Below the pieces are notes generated by a model. It searched no databases. It was given only the letters and a program-made list of their open reading frames with translations, and was not told where the DNA came from. From contig CAKSEE010000017.1 in the NCBI GenBank assembly GCA_934446455.1, forward strand, positions 1 through 49,286: DNA of 49,286 nucleotides, in the 5' to 3' direction. The stretch's first letter is position 1; each line of letters opens with the position of its first letter. Shown piece after piece: positions 42,641-49,286 of this stretch. The DNA is from an uncultured Oscillospiraceae bacterium. GTDB lineage: Bacteria > Bacillota > Clostridia > Oscillospirales > Ruminococcaceae. The translations under genes were made by a program, and so were the position numbers.

Positions 42641-45600
42641 CAGCATTCCTCGCTTTCCTGCGGAATATACCGCGACATATCCATGTCCTCGCTAATGTTC
42701 TTAACCTCGCCGGCGTTTCCGCATATAGAAGCGAATCGGCAGTATGTGCAGGGCTTGCGTACAGTACCGTCCTTGTATCTCACGGGAACGGCAGCAACAT
42801 CTCCGCCGCGAAGCCCGCTCAGTGTCTGCGACAGCATGGAAACGCAGTCCTCTCGCAGGTTGTCAAATCCTTTCTTGGTGAGCGTTGCCGCAGGGTCCGG
42901 CATGAACTCGCGGATAGCCTCCTCGCGCTCCTGCGCGTCGCTGCTGTCCGTCAGAATATCGCTCTGCGCGCTGCTGTCCGCAGCAATTTCCGCAGAGATT
43001 CTGTCAAGAAGCGCTGCGGCGTAGCGCGTCGATTCCTCGAGCGTCGCGCTGTCGCTTACGAGCATTCCGTTCTGCTTGTACTGCGTTGCAAGCAGTTCAA
43101 GCGCAGTAAGTCTCTTTTTAACAGCGCCGGACACTTTTGCAGGGTTATAGCTCACGCCCCCCGCGCTTACGCTGTCGGGATTGTTCGCGTTTGCGTCGCA
43201 GAGCGCGAAAAGGTAGAGCAGCATTTGTATATTAACGCCGTTAAGCGCCTTTGGAATGCTGAAATTGTGCGTGTTGGTCTTGTAGTCCACAACGCGCAGA
43301 TACTGCGTGCCGTCCCTTGAGATAAACAGATCCACGCGGTCAATCGTGCCTGTTATCTGTATTTTCCCGCCGTCCTGAGTCTGCACCTCAAGCGGCTCAA
43401 CAATCAGCTTTTTCTCCTGTGCTTCTGTCGGGAGAAGCGGCTTTTCGACCGCGTTTTCCTCGGGCAGCGCGTCTGAAAGGAAATACTGCATATCCTCTGT
43501 GCGGTAGGCTATCGTGTGTTCTCCCGCCTCGTCCGCAAGGGACACCTCAAACAGCTTCGGGCGGTAGGCGCGCCCGCTGAACTCCGCCTGCATCAGCATA
43601 AGCACGTCGAGCGCGGCGTTTTCAAGATTCTTGAAAAGGAAGTCGGTGCGCGCGTCGTCCGTGATAAGCTCCGCGAGTCTTTCCGCGCGGTATTCCGCCA
43701 GACGTTCGCGCACGAGTACGGCAAGCTCCCCGCGGCCCAGCGCAATGAACTGCTCCATTTTGTCCGCATAGGCGGAAAGAATCTTTTCAAGCACGTAATG
43801 CACGGCGTTTCCTCGCTCTATCGCGTTGAATGTGTGCTGCGTGCGCTCCTTTATGCGCAGCCCCCTGTCGCAGAAATAGCTGAAGCGGCATTTGCAGAGC
43901 TTTTCTATATCCGTTGCCGAAACGCGCGGCGGGAACAGCAGCCCCGCGCTGTATGCCGATATCGTGCGGCGTTCGCCCGAAATGTGCGCGTTTTTCAGCC
44001 GTGAAAGCTTGCTTACAAAGCCGCCCTCGCCGACATTGCACAGCGCCTGTGAAAGCGCCGCGCCATCGCCGTCAGGGGAGAAGAGCTTCTGCGAAAACAT
44101 GAGCTTTGCAGCGCCCGTGCTGCGCGCGTAAAAGCCCGCGTCAAACGCTCCGGCAGAAATCGGCTGCGCCATGCCCACAAGCGCCAGCAGCCCGTCCGTT
44201 ACCTCGGAGCGGACTATTTCCGCGCCTGCCGCGTCAGCCTCGGGGCAGCTTATGCAAAGGTAGTCAGACGGGAGGGAAAGCGCCCTGTACACGCGGTAAA
44301 GCGACAGGCAGTATTGCTCCTTGGCGCTTTTAAGGCAGTATTCCTTTTTGTCGTTGGAATCTATGTGGATTATGTTCTCGCGGATAAGCTGCGTTTCAAA
44401 CTCGGAAAAAACGCCCTGCGCGGCAGTTTGCGGGGGAAATGTGTCGTATCCTGCGCCCACTATGAATACAGCCTTGACATTCGGCGTTCTCGTGCGGTCT
44501 ATATCGCCGACAAGCACCGTGTCTATATACTGCGGAGGACTTGCAATGGTTGTCTGCGAGCATATCTCGCGGAAAATGCACGAATATTCCGCAATGCTCA
44601 GCGGGTAGCCCGAAAGCCCCGTATACATCGCGTCGAATATCCCTGAAAGCGAATCCCAGAGTTTCTGATAGGCGCGCACCGCAAGCGCGTCGGGGCGTTT
44701 TTCGCCGTTTTTGTCGGTTATTGTAGTGCGCGCGGCAATTTCGCGCGATATGCCCACCTTGTCCACAAGAAATTCAAGCAGCAGCTTTGTTATCTTGTCG
44801 CCGTACCTGTTTTCGGTCTTTGAGAGCTGTTCGCGCAGCTCCAGCAGCGGCACCACGGCGGCTTCTCTCACTGCTTCGGCAGCCTCTGCCGCGCGCCTGT
44901 TGGCTTCTGTGGAACGCTCGCTGCCGCCGCCCAGTCCGCCGCATTCAGTCAGCGGTTTCTTCATTGCCTGCGCGGTCAGCGCCCATTCGAACATAAACGT
45001 TTCAAAGTTGTTTATGTCGCTGCCCGTAAGTCCCACATAGCGTATTTTTTCCTTGCCGCAGGAGTCCTTTGCGGGTACCTGCTTCTGTGCAAAGCCGGTT
45101 TTGATGTAGCTTAAAACGCGCTCGGTCGTGAACTCCTCAAGAGCGTCCAGCAGCGAGGTAACAAGCGCGAAAAGCGGCTGATGAAGCACAGGCTCTGGGA
45201 TATCGAAAAACGCGGGTATGTCGTAGCGCGAAAACGCGCTTTTAAGGCAGCTTATGCTTTCGCCCGAGCCCGCGCACAGCACCGCTATATCGCTGTATCT
45301 TATGCCGTGCGAGGTAAGCTGCTTTATTTTCGCAGCAACAAAGTCTATTTCCTGCGCGCTGTCGGCGGCGGTTATAACGTCAAGCGCGCCGTCGTTTTCA
45401 CACGCGCACCGCTCGCTTCCGAAAAGCCTGTCGGACACCTCGCGAAGCAGGGGAGAATCGGTCTTTTCGGTAAAGCCTTCCGTAACGAAAACAGGCGGTT
45501 TGCCGCCATTTTCCTCTGCGGCTTCCTTTGCATAATCAAAAAGTCGGTCTATCTGCGAGTTTATCGTAAGGAAAAGCTCTCCGCGCCCCTCGTCCGCAGG

Positions 45601-46347
45601 CGTGCGCTCCGCAGCAAACCCTAACGTCACGTTCTCAGCGCGGCAGAACACGCTTTTCATGAAATGCAGCTGGCTGTTTGTAAAGTCGTTGAAGCCGTCC
45701 ACAAACACGTCCGCGCCGTCGAACACATCGGCAGCTCCCGCCGCGAGAAGCTCCGCTGCGCGCGCGGTGCAGTCAAGCCTGTCAAGCCAGTCGCGCTCCA
45801 GCCGCGCGTTGTATTCAAGGTAGAGCAGACCCACGTCGCGCAGCTTCTGCGCGGCAATGGAATAGCGCTTTATGCTGTGTCTGCCCTCGTCGGGCGCGGA
45901 AAGCCTGTCGCTGATAGACTGATCAGACAGGTCGTAGGGCGTTATTCCTGCAGTTTTCAGCATGGTGACGGTCTGCACCATTTTGGCGCAGAAGCCGGGC
46001 TTATTACACACACCCGCAAAAGCGCCGAGCCTGTCCTTATTTTCGCGGATAATGCGCTGCATGATGATGTTCTTTACAACATCATTCGCGGTGCGTTTCT
46101 TTTCATTGCAAAGGGCTATTATTTCCGCGGAAATGTCAGCAAACGTAGCAACGCGCACGCTTCCCGAGCGGTCAAGCATGGCTTTCTCGCGGAGTGCCCC
46201 GTAAATGCTCTTTTCCGTTTCAAACTCAAACTGGTCGGGCACAATAAATATGGCGCGCCTGTCTGCGTGTTCAAGCGTGCGCATAAGTTCCCCGCGCAGC
46301 GCAGCGGAGATGTCGTGGTATGCCCTTGCAATGAAAAAGCTCGTCAT
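42640..46347 (-). CDS. addB: Helicase-exonuclease AddAB, subunit AddB
   Basis: This 1235-aa partner of AddA carries the second nuclease and an iron-sulfur cluster. The C-terminal nuclease has ITGTIDRVDLF and LRVVDYKTN. Cysteines for the [4Fe-4S] cluster are seen in EKLCKCRFSYFCDRGL and PCTYCRFASICGNAGE, the split arrangement typical of AddB. Unusually, the N-terminal segment where Bacillus AddB has a Walker A loop (GRSGSGKT) reads SFFIARAYHDISAAL. ATP binding by this subunit therefore seems lost, as also known for lactococcal RexB. The start overlaps the HAD gene stop (ATGA) and its own stop overlaps addA. Confidence 0.92.
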   Translation of the reverse strand: MTSFFIARAYHDISAALRGELMRTLEHADRRAIFIVPDQFEFETEKSIYGALREKAMLDRSGSVRVATFADISAEIIALCNEKKRTANDVVKNIIMQRIIRENKDRLGAFAGVCNKPGFCAKMVQTVTMLKTAGITPYDLSDQSISDRLSAPDEGRHSIKRYSIAAQKLRDVGLLYLEYNARLERDWLDRLDCTARAAELLAAGAADVFDGADVFVDGFNDFTNSQLHFMKSVFCRAENVTLGFAAERTPADEGRGELFLTINSQIDRLFDYAKEAAEENGGKPPVFVTEGFTEKTDSPLLREVSDRLFGSERCACENDGALDVITAADSAQEIDFVAAKIKQLTSHGIRYSDIAVLCAGSGESISCLKSAFSRYDIPAFFDIPEPVLHQPLFALVTSLLDALEEFTTERVLSYIKTGFAQKQVPAKDSCGKEKIRYVGLTGSDINNFETFMFEWALTAQAMKKPLTECGGLGGGSERSTEANRRAAEAAEAVREAAVVPLLELREQLSKTENRYGDKITKLLLEFLVDKVGISREIAARTTITDKNGEKRPDALAVRAYQKLWDSLSGIFDAMYTGLSGYPLSIAEYSCIFREICSQTTIASPPQYIDTVLVGDIDRTRTPNVKAVFIVGAGYDTFPPQTAAQGVFSEFETQLIRENIIHIDSNDKKEYCLKSAKEQYCLSLYRVYRALSLPSDYLCISCPEADAAGAEIVRSEVTDGLLALVGMAQPISAGAFDAGFYARSTGAAKLMFSQKLFSPDGDGAALSQALCNVGEGGFVSKLSRLKNAHISGERRTISAYSAGLLFPPRVSATDIEKLCKCRFSYFCDRGLRIKERTQHTFNAIERGNAVHYVLEKILSAYADKMEQFIALGRGELAVLVRERLAEYRAERLAELITDDARTDFLFKNLENAALDVLMLMQAEFSGRAYRPKLFEVSLADEAGEHTIAYRTEDMQYFLSDALPEENAVEKPLLPTEAQEKKLIVEPLEVQTQDGGKIQITGTIDRVDLFISRDGTQYLRVVDYKTNTHNFSIPKALNGVNIQMLLYLFALCDANANNPDSVSAGGVSYNPAKVSGAVKKRLTALELLATQYKQNGMLVSDSATLEESTRYAAALLDRISAEIAADSSAQSDILTDSSDAQEREEAIREFMPDPAATLTKKGFDNLREDCVSMLSQTLSGLRGGDVAAVPVRYKDGTVRKPCTYCRFASICGNAGEVKNISEDMDMSRYIPQESEEC

Positions 46348-48008
46348 TTGTTGTCCTTTCTGTCAGTAAACGCACAGCGGTAGACGTACTGCCGCCCGAT
46401 GTTTCCCGTATGCACTATTGCGCCCGCCGAGCGCAGCACTTCAAGCCTGAGCGAGCTGCGCGACTCCTTTGCCGCCTTGCAGAACTGCGTTTTGGTGAAC
46501 TCCTCGTCAAGTCCCTGCGGCATAAAGCGCATATAGTCGCGCGGTGCAAAAAGCCGAATTTCTTCTATAAGCTCAAGCGGCACTTTTTCGGTGTGAATGC
46601 GTTTGCGCGCGCTCCTGCTGCGCAGGTCGGGTATGTTCTTTCCCGTGTAGAACACGCGCTTTTCTGCCTTAAGGCAGGCGATTATAAGCCCCACGTTCTC
46701 GCAGTCAAGCCAGCCGCGTAAGGAGTACAGCTCCTCAAAAAGCCCGCTCAGGTACGGCATTGAGCGGAACTGCGTTTCGTCCGCCACCTCTCCGGTATCC
46801 TCGCTTATGTAGAGCGTGCGCGAGCGCACAATCGCAGGGTGAACTACCGTAACGTGCGCCGCCTGCGTAAAGTCCTCCAGCTTGTCGCGCAGCAGGTGAA
46901 GCGAGCGCGACTGTATCTCGTAAATACCGTCCTCGCCCACAGCGTCTGCAATAAAGCGCCCTATGCGTATCTCCTGCGAAGCCTCCGACGGAACGTAATA
47001 GTTCTTGAGCGTTGCGTGAATGAGCTTTTCCTTCTGCGTTCCAACCGAGCCGTGGTTTCCACGCGTGCGGCACATTGCGTCTGCAAGCGCCGCAGAGAAT
47101 CTCTCGCGCGTCTGCTCGTCCATAGCGGACGGCGTTGATTTTTTGCGCGCAGGCGGCGCCTTTTTACGCGCCGGCGCGGGCGGCTTTATGCGCGCCGATT
47201 CGCGCTGCCAGATGTATTCGGCAACGGCGTCCTGTACGTTAGAGCCGATAACCTCGTCTGCCGCAGCAATAAGCTCCTCGCAGGCGTTTGATACCGCAAT
47301 ACCCCTGTCCGCGCAGAGCAGCATTGGTATGTCGTTCTTGTTGTCGCCGAAGCATACTATTTCGTCCGCGCCCGCAAGAGACGCCGCTTTAACTACTGCC
47401 GCCGCCTTTCCCGCGCAGTCGCTGTATATCTCGTACCACAAGGAATCGTTGTATGTGTCACGCTGAAAATTATGCGCAAAACCGTTCCCGCGCGAAAACA
47501 CCTCATCAGCTAAAGCGCGCTGCTGCTCAGTAAGGTCAAAAAGCGTAATGTAGAATATGCTGCCCTCGAAAAGCGCGTCGTAATTCGCAACAGGGCGCAG
47601 GCGCCTGTCGCCGCGCTTGCTCTCAACATATGTGCGCACATCGTCAAGTCTGTCCGCGAGGTAGCTCACGCGCTCCTTGCCGTCGATATAGGCGTACACA
47701 ATCGGCGCATAGGCGTTCTCAGCAATATATGCGCGCGCCAGCTCAAGCTGCTGCTCGTCGGGGACATTTTCCGCAAGGTGTTCGCCCGTTTTCGGGTCAA
47801 CGACAAAAACCCCGTTGAACGTTACAGCGGGGCAGTTGAGCTTAAGCGCCCTCACAAGCGGGGAAGCGCTCAGAAACGAGCGCGCTGTCGCATAGGTGAA
47901 CAGCACGCCGTTGCTTATCAGCGTATTCAGTTTTTTTGCCGCCGCTTCTGAAATGGTAGCGTCAGGGCGCAGCAGCGTGCCGTCTAAATCTGAAACATAA
48001 AGGGTCAT
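46344..48008 (-). CDS. Cof-type HAD phosphatase fused to a nuclease-like domain with C-terminal winged helix
   Basis: This protein has 554 aa. Residues 1-265 form a Cof-subfamily HAD phosphatase: nucleophile Asp7 and Asp9 in VSDLDGTLL, motif II TYATARS, motif IV GDNKNDIPML (about 221-230). A Lys/Pro/Ala linker (about 273-300) leads to a second domain found elsewhere as stand-alone clostridial proteins. That domain has HATLKNYYVP, then IGRFIADAV (Asp355) and IYEIQSRSL (Glu364, Gln366). This D-x(8)-ExQ spacing resembles a PD-(D/E)XK active site. Residues about 485-550 look like a winged helix (RDYMRFMPQGLDEEFT...GRQYVYR). The start ATG lies one base after the pfkB-like gene; its stop overlaps addB. 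Function is unknown. Confidence 0.7.
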   Translation of the reverse strand: MTLYVSDLDGTLLRPDATISEAAAKKLNTLISNGVLFTYATARSFLSASPLVRALKLNCPAVTFNGVFVVDPKTGEHLAENVPDEQQLELARAYIAENAYAPIVYAYIDGKERVSYLADRLDDVRTYVESKRGDRRLRPVANYDALFEGSIFYITLFDLTEQQRALADEVFSRGNGFAHNFQRDTYNDSLWYEIYSDCAGKAAAVVKAASLAGADEIVCFGDNKNDIPMLLCADRGIAVSNACEELIAAADEVIGSNVQDAVAEYIWQRESARIKPPAPARKKAPPARKKSTPSAMDEQTRERFSAALADAMCRTRGNHGSVGTQKEKLIHATLKNYYVPSEASQEIRIGRFIADAVGEDGIYEIQSRSLHLLRDKLEDFTQAAHVTVVHPAIVRSRTLYISEDTGEVADETQFRSMPYLSGLFEELYSLRGWLDCENVGLIIACLKAEKRVFYTGKNIPDLRSRSARKRIHTEKVPLELIEEIRLFAPRDYMRFMPQGLDEEFTKTQFCKAAKESRSSLRLEVLRSAGAIVHTGNIGRQYVYRCAFTDRKDNK

Positions 48009-48009
48009 G

Positions 48010-48861
48010 TTAAATTTCCTTGCAACCGTCCACCACAAAGCGGTGGTCAAGCATATATCCGCGCAGCTGCTTCATTGTAGGCATGGTTTCGTTATTGCCG
48101 CTGAACTGTATCTGCATTGATGCAAGCGCGTTCGCACGGTAAACAGCCTCGCCCAGTGGAAGCTCCTCGCACAGTCCGCTCAGTATTCCTGCGGCAAAAG
48201 CGCTGCCGGTTCCCGAAATGTCAACGGGTTCTGCACGGAATGTCGGCGCCGTGCCGTATTCCTTTGCGCTCATAAAGAACGCGCCGCCCTTGCCAAGCTT
48301 GATGACGAGCTTTTTAGTTCCGCGCTCAATGTAGTGCGCGGCAATCTGCTCAGGCTCGGAAAGCCCGCAAAGCGCCTTTACCTCGTCAAGATTCGGTACG
48401 AAAACCTCCGCTCCGTAAGCGAACTCGTTTATAAGCTCCTTATAATCCGCGCGCTTTTCTGCGGGTATCCCGCTCATATCAGGGTCGAATACCGGCGGGG
48501 CAGGGCATTCGCGCGCACGCTCCGTCAGAGCCCTTGCCGCTGCAAGCGCTGTCTGAGATTCGGCAGGGAACGTCCCCGTAAAGAAAACGTACCTGTAATC
48601 CTTAAGGTCAATACCCGCAAAATCTTCCGCACAAATGGTACTGCCGTTTGCGGGGAGAACATTGCGCACGTCAACGCCGCAGTCGCTGAGAATGCCAAGC
48701 ACCTCGCCGTCGTGCCTGCCGTCAAGCCTCGTCATAAACGCCGTGCTCACGCCGAGCCGTGAAAGCGCCGCCGCCGTGAGAAGCTCCGCGCTTGGGCAGA
48801 ATTTGGAATGCGCGCTTGCCGCCCTCCCCTCGGGCAGACCCGCTATAAAAACCTTGTTCAT
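48010..48861 (-). CDS. PfkB-family kinase-like protein lacking the catalytic Asp
   Basis: This 283-aa protein has the ribokinase/PfkB fold order. It has an N-terminal LLTAAALSRLGVSTAFMTRLD region, VFDPDMSG and EVFVPNLDEVKALCG, a nucleotide-binding VIKLGKGGAFF, and the C-terminal signature region EPVDISGTGSAFAAGIL. In active PfkB enzymes the signature is DTTGAGDAF, with the second Asp as catalytic base. Here that position is Ser220 (codon AGC). The N-terminal Gly-Gly substrate motif is also degraded. It may be a pseudokinase or use an unusual mechanism. A GTG at 48870 is in frame; the ATG at 48861 after AGGTGG is preferred. It is the first gene of the addAB operon. Confidence 0.8.
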   Translation of the reverse strand: MNKVFIAGLPEGRAASAHSKFCPSAELLTAAALSRLGVSTAFMTRLDGRHDGEVLGILSDCGVDVRNVLPANGSTICAEDFAGIDLKDYRYVFFTGTFPAESQTALAAARALTERARECPAPPVFDPDMSGIPAEKRADYKELINEFAYGAEVFVPNLDEVKALCGLSEPEQIAAHYIERGTKKLVIKLGKGGAFFMSAKEYGTAPTFRAEPVDISGTGSAFAAGILSGLCEELPLGEAVYRANALASMQIQFSGNNETMPTMKQLRGYMLDHRFVVDGCKEI

Positions 48862-48888
48862 ATTTTCCACCTATTTAGCCGCATTTTA

Positions 48889-48917
48889 ATTTTAACACAC
48901 TTTAACGGTAAATGCAA
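48889..48917 (-). promoter_or_regulatory. Sigma-A promoter of the kinase-HAD-addBA operon
   Basis: Minus strand: TTGCAT (48917-48912), 17-bp spacer, TAAAAT (48894-48889), 28 bases ahead of the first start codon. Confidence 0.65.
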
Positions 48918-48932
48918 TACCGAAAAACGCGT

Positions 48933-48958
48933 AAAGTGTCCCTTGAGAGATACACTTT
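48933..48958 (-). terminator. Weak terminator after the histidyl-tRNA-synthetase-like gene
   Basis: A 7-bp AAAGTGT/ACACTTT stem, followed on the minus strand by ACGCGTTTTTC. It lies between this gene and the promoter at 48889-48917. Confidence 0.45.
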
Positions 48959-48985
48959 GCAGCATTATATTATATGATAATCCGT

Positions 48986-49286
48986 TTATTCGCTAAAGCG
49001 CTTTATCTCGCTGTCAGCAAAGCAGAACCCCGCATAGCCGTTAGCGCTCAGCCTGTCAAGGAAGGCGCGAAGCTTTTTGGGCTTTGTAAACATCGCCGTG
49101 TCGTACTGTGCGCGAAGCTCCTCCGCCCTTTCATAGGCAGCAGAGAAGTCGCCGTCGTAAAGCAGCGCTATCTTTTCTCTTGCAGAAGCCCTGCGCCCCA
49201 TGTCGCTCAGAATGCTGAAAATTCTCTCAAAGCCTATTGAGAAGCCGCACGCGGGAATATCCTCGCCGAGGAACTTGCCTATAAGC
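48986..49286 (-). CDS. Histidyl-tRNA synthetase-like protein, C-terminal part (cut by window edge)
   Basis: The minus-strand frame is open to the window edge and ends at TAA 48988-48986, so about 99 residues of the C terminus are visible. The segment IPACGFSIGFERIFSIL is class II synthetase motif 3 as found in histidyl-tRNA synthetases. It is followed by a compact alpha/beta region (REKIALLYDGDF, then GYAGFCFADSEIKRF) in the position of the anticodon-binding domain. The paralogue HisZ, the ATP phosphoribosyltransferase regulatory subunit, cannot be excluded without the N-terminal part. The visible domain length favours a tRNA synthetase. Confidence 0.75.
   Translation of the reverse strand, partial: LIGKFLGEDIPACGFSIGFERIFSILSDMGRRASAREKIALLYDGDFSAAYERAEELRAQYDTAMFTKPKKLRAFLDRLSANGYAGFCFADSEIKRFSE

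Noticed and set aside
1..49286. CRISPR array, insertion sequence or prophage
   Set aside because: No regularly spaced direct repeats, transposase or integrase frames, or phage structural genes were found on either strand.

Overview
The window looks like a chromosomal segment of a Gram-positive anaerobe of class Clostridia, most likely Oscillospiraceae/Ruminococcaceae. This is inferred from gene content, not from a marker gene. The evidence is lipoproteins with lipobox cysteines, an LCP-like envelope protein, AddAB rather than RecBCD, a SpoIVFB-like protease, NfnAB and Fe-dependent alcohol dehydrogenase for fermentative redox balance, glycogen synthase, and GC-rich coding sequence with strong sigma-A promoters (TTGACA/TTGAAA, 17 bp, TATAAT). 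No rRNA, CRISPR array, insertion sequence or prophage was seen.

Layout, left to right. Positions 1-71 hold one copy of a dispersed hairpin repeat. A two-gene tRNA operon (Gly-CCC, Leu-CAA, minus strand) follows with a consensus promoter and terminator. Next is a minus-strand operon of dusB, a DUF815-type ATPase and a cobalamin/siderophore-type binding lipoprotein (718-3790). Divergent from it are a DUF1624 membrane protein and lon. Lon and engB are neighbours in many Firmicutes, but here they are separated by about 840 bp of AT-rich, frameshifted restriction-modification debris (7337-8161). Then come a GH5 glycosidase lipoprotein and a small XRE regulator (minus), tyrA with a membrane protein, a second copy of the hairpin repeat, pepF with a degenerate histidine-kinase-like protein, and an OmpR-type two-component system preceded by PhoP-box-like direct repeats.

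The middle of the window holds alr (minus) facing an LCP/LUD/manA/ROK kinase/ilvD operon, with their promoters crossing over each other. It continues with a SpoIVFB-like protease, an AIM24 protein, and a three-gene MacB/FtsX-type ABC system that includes a 967-aa cell-surface protein built of tandem repeats. Next are an iron alcohol dehydrogenase with a structured leader, nfnA-nfnB behind a hairpin terminator/attenuator, and glgA.

The right part (36624-48861) is a tightly packed minus-strand operon with four-base stop/start overlaps: a PfkB-like protein lacking the catalytic Asp, a HAD phosphatase fused to a nuclease-like domain, addB (without Walker A), addA, an anchored beta-propeller protein, and probably an aldose 1-epimerase. 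The window ends inside a histidyl-tRNA-synthetase-like gene.

The parts most worth a second look are the AddAB operon with its HAD/nuclease-like fusion and pseudokinase, the surface-repeat ABC system, the decayed restriction locus between lon and engB, and the hairpin repeat whose stem appears to covary between copies.
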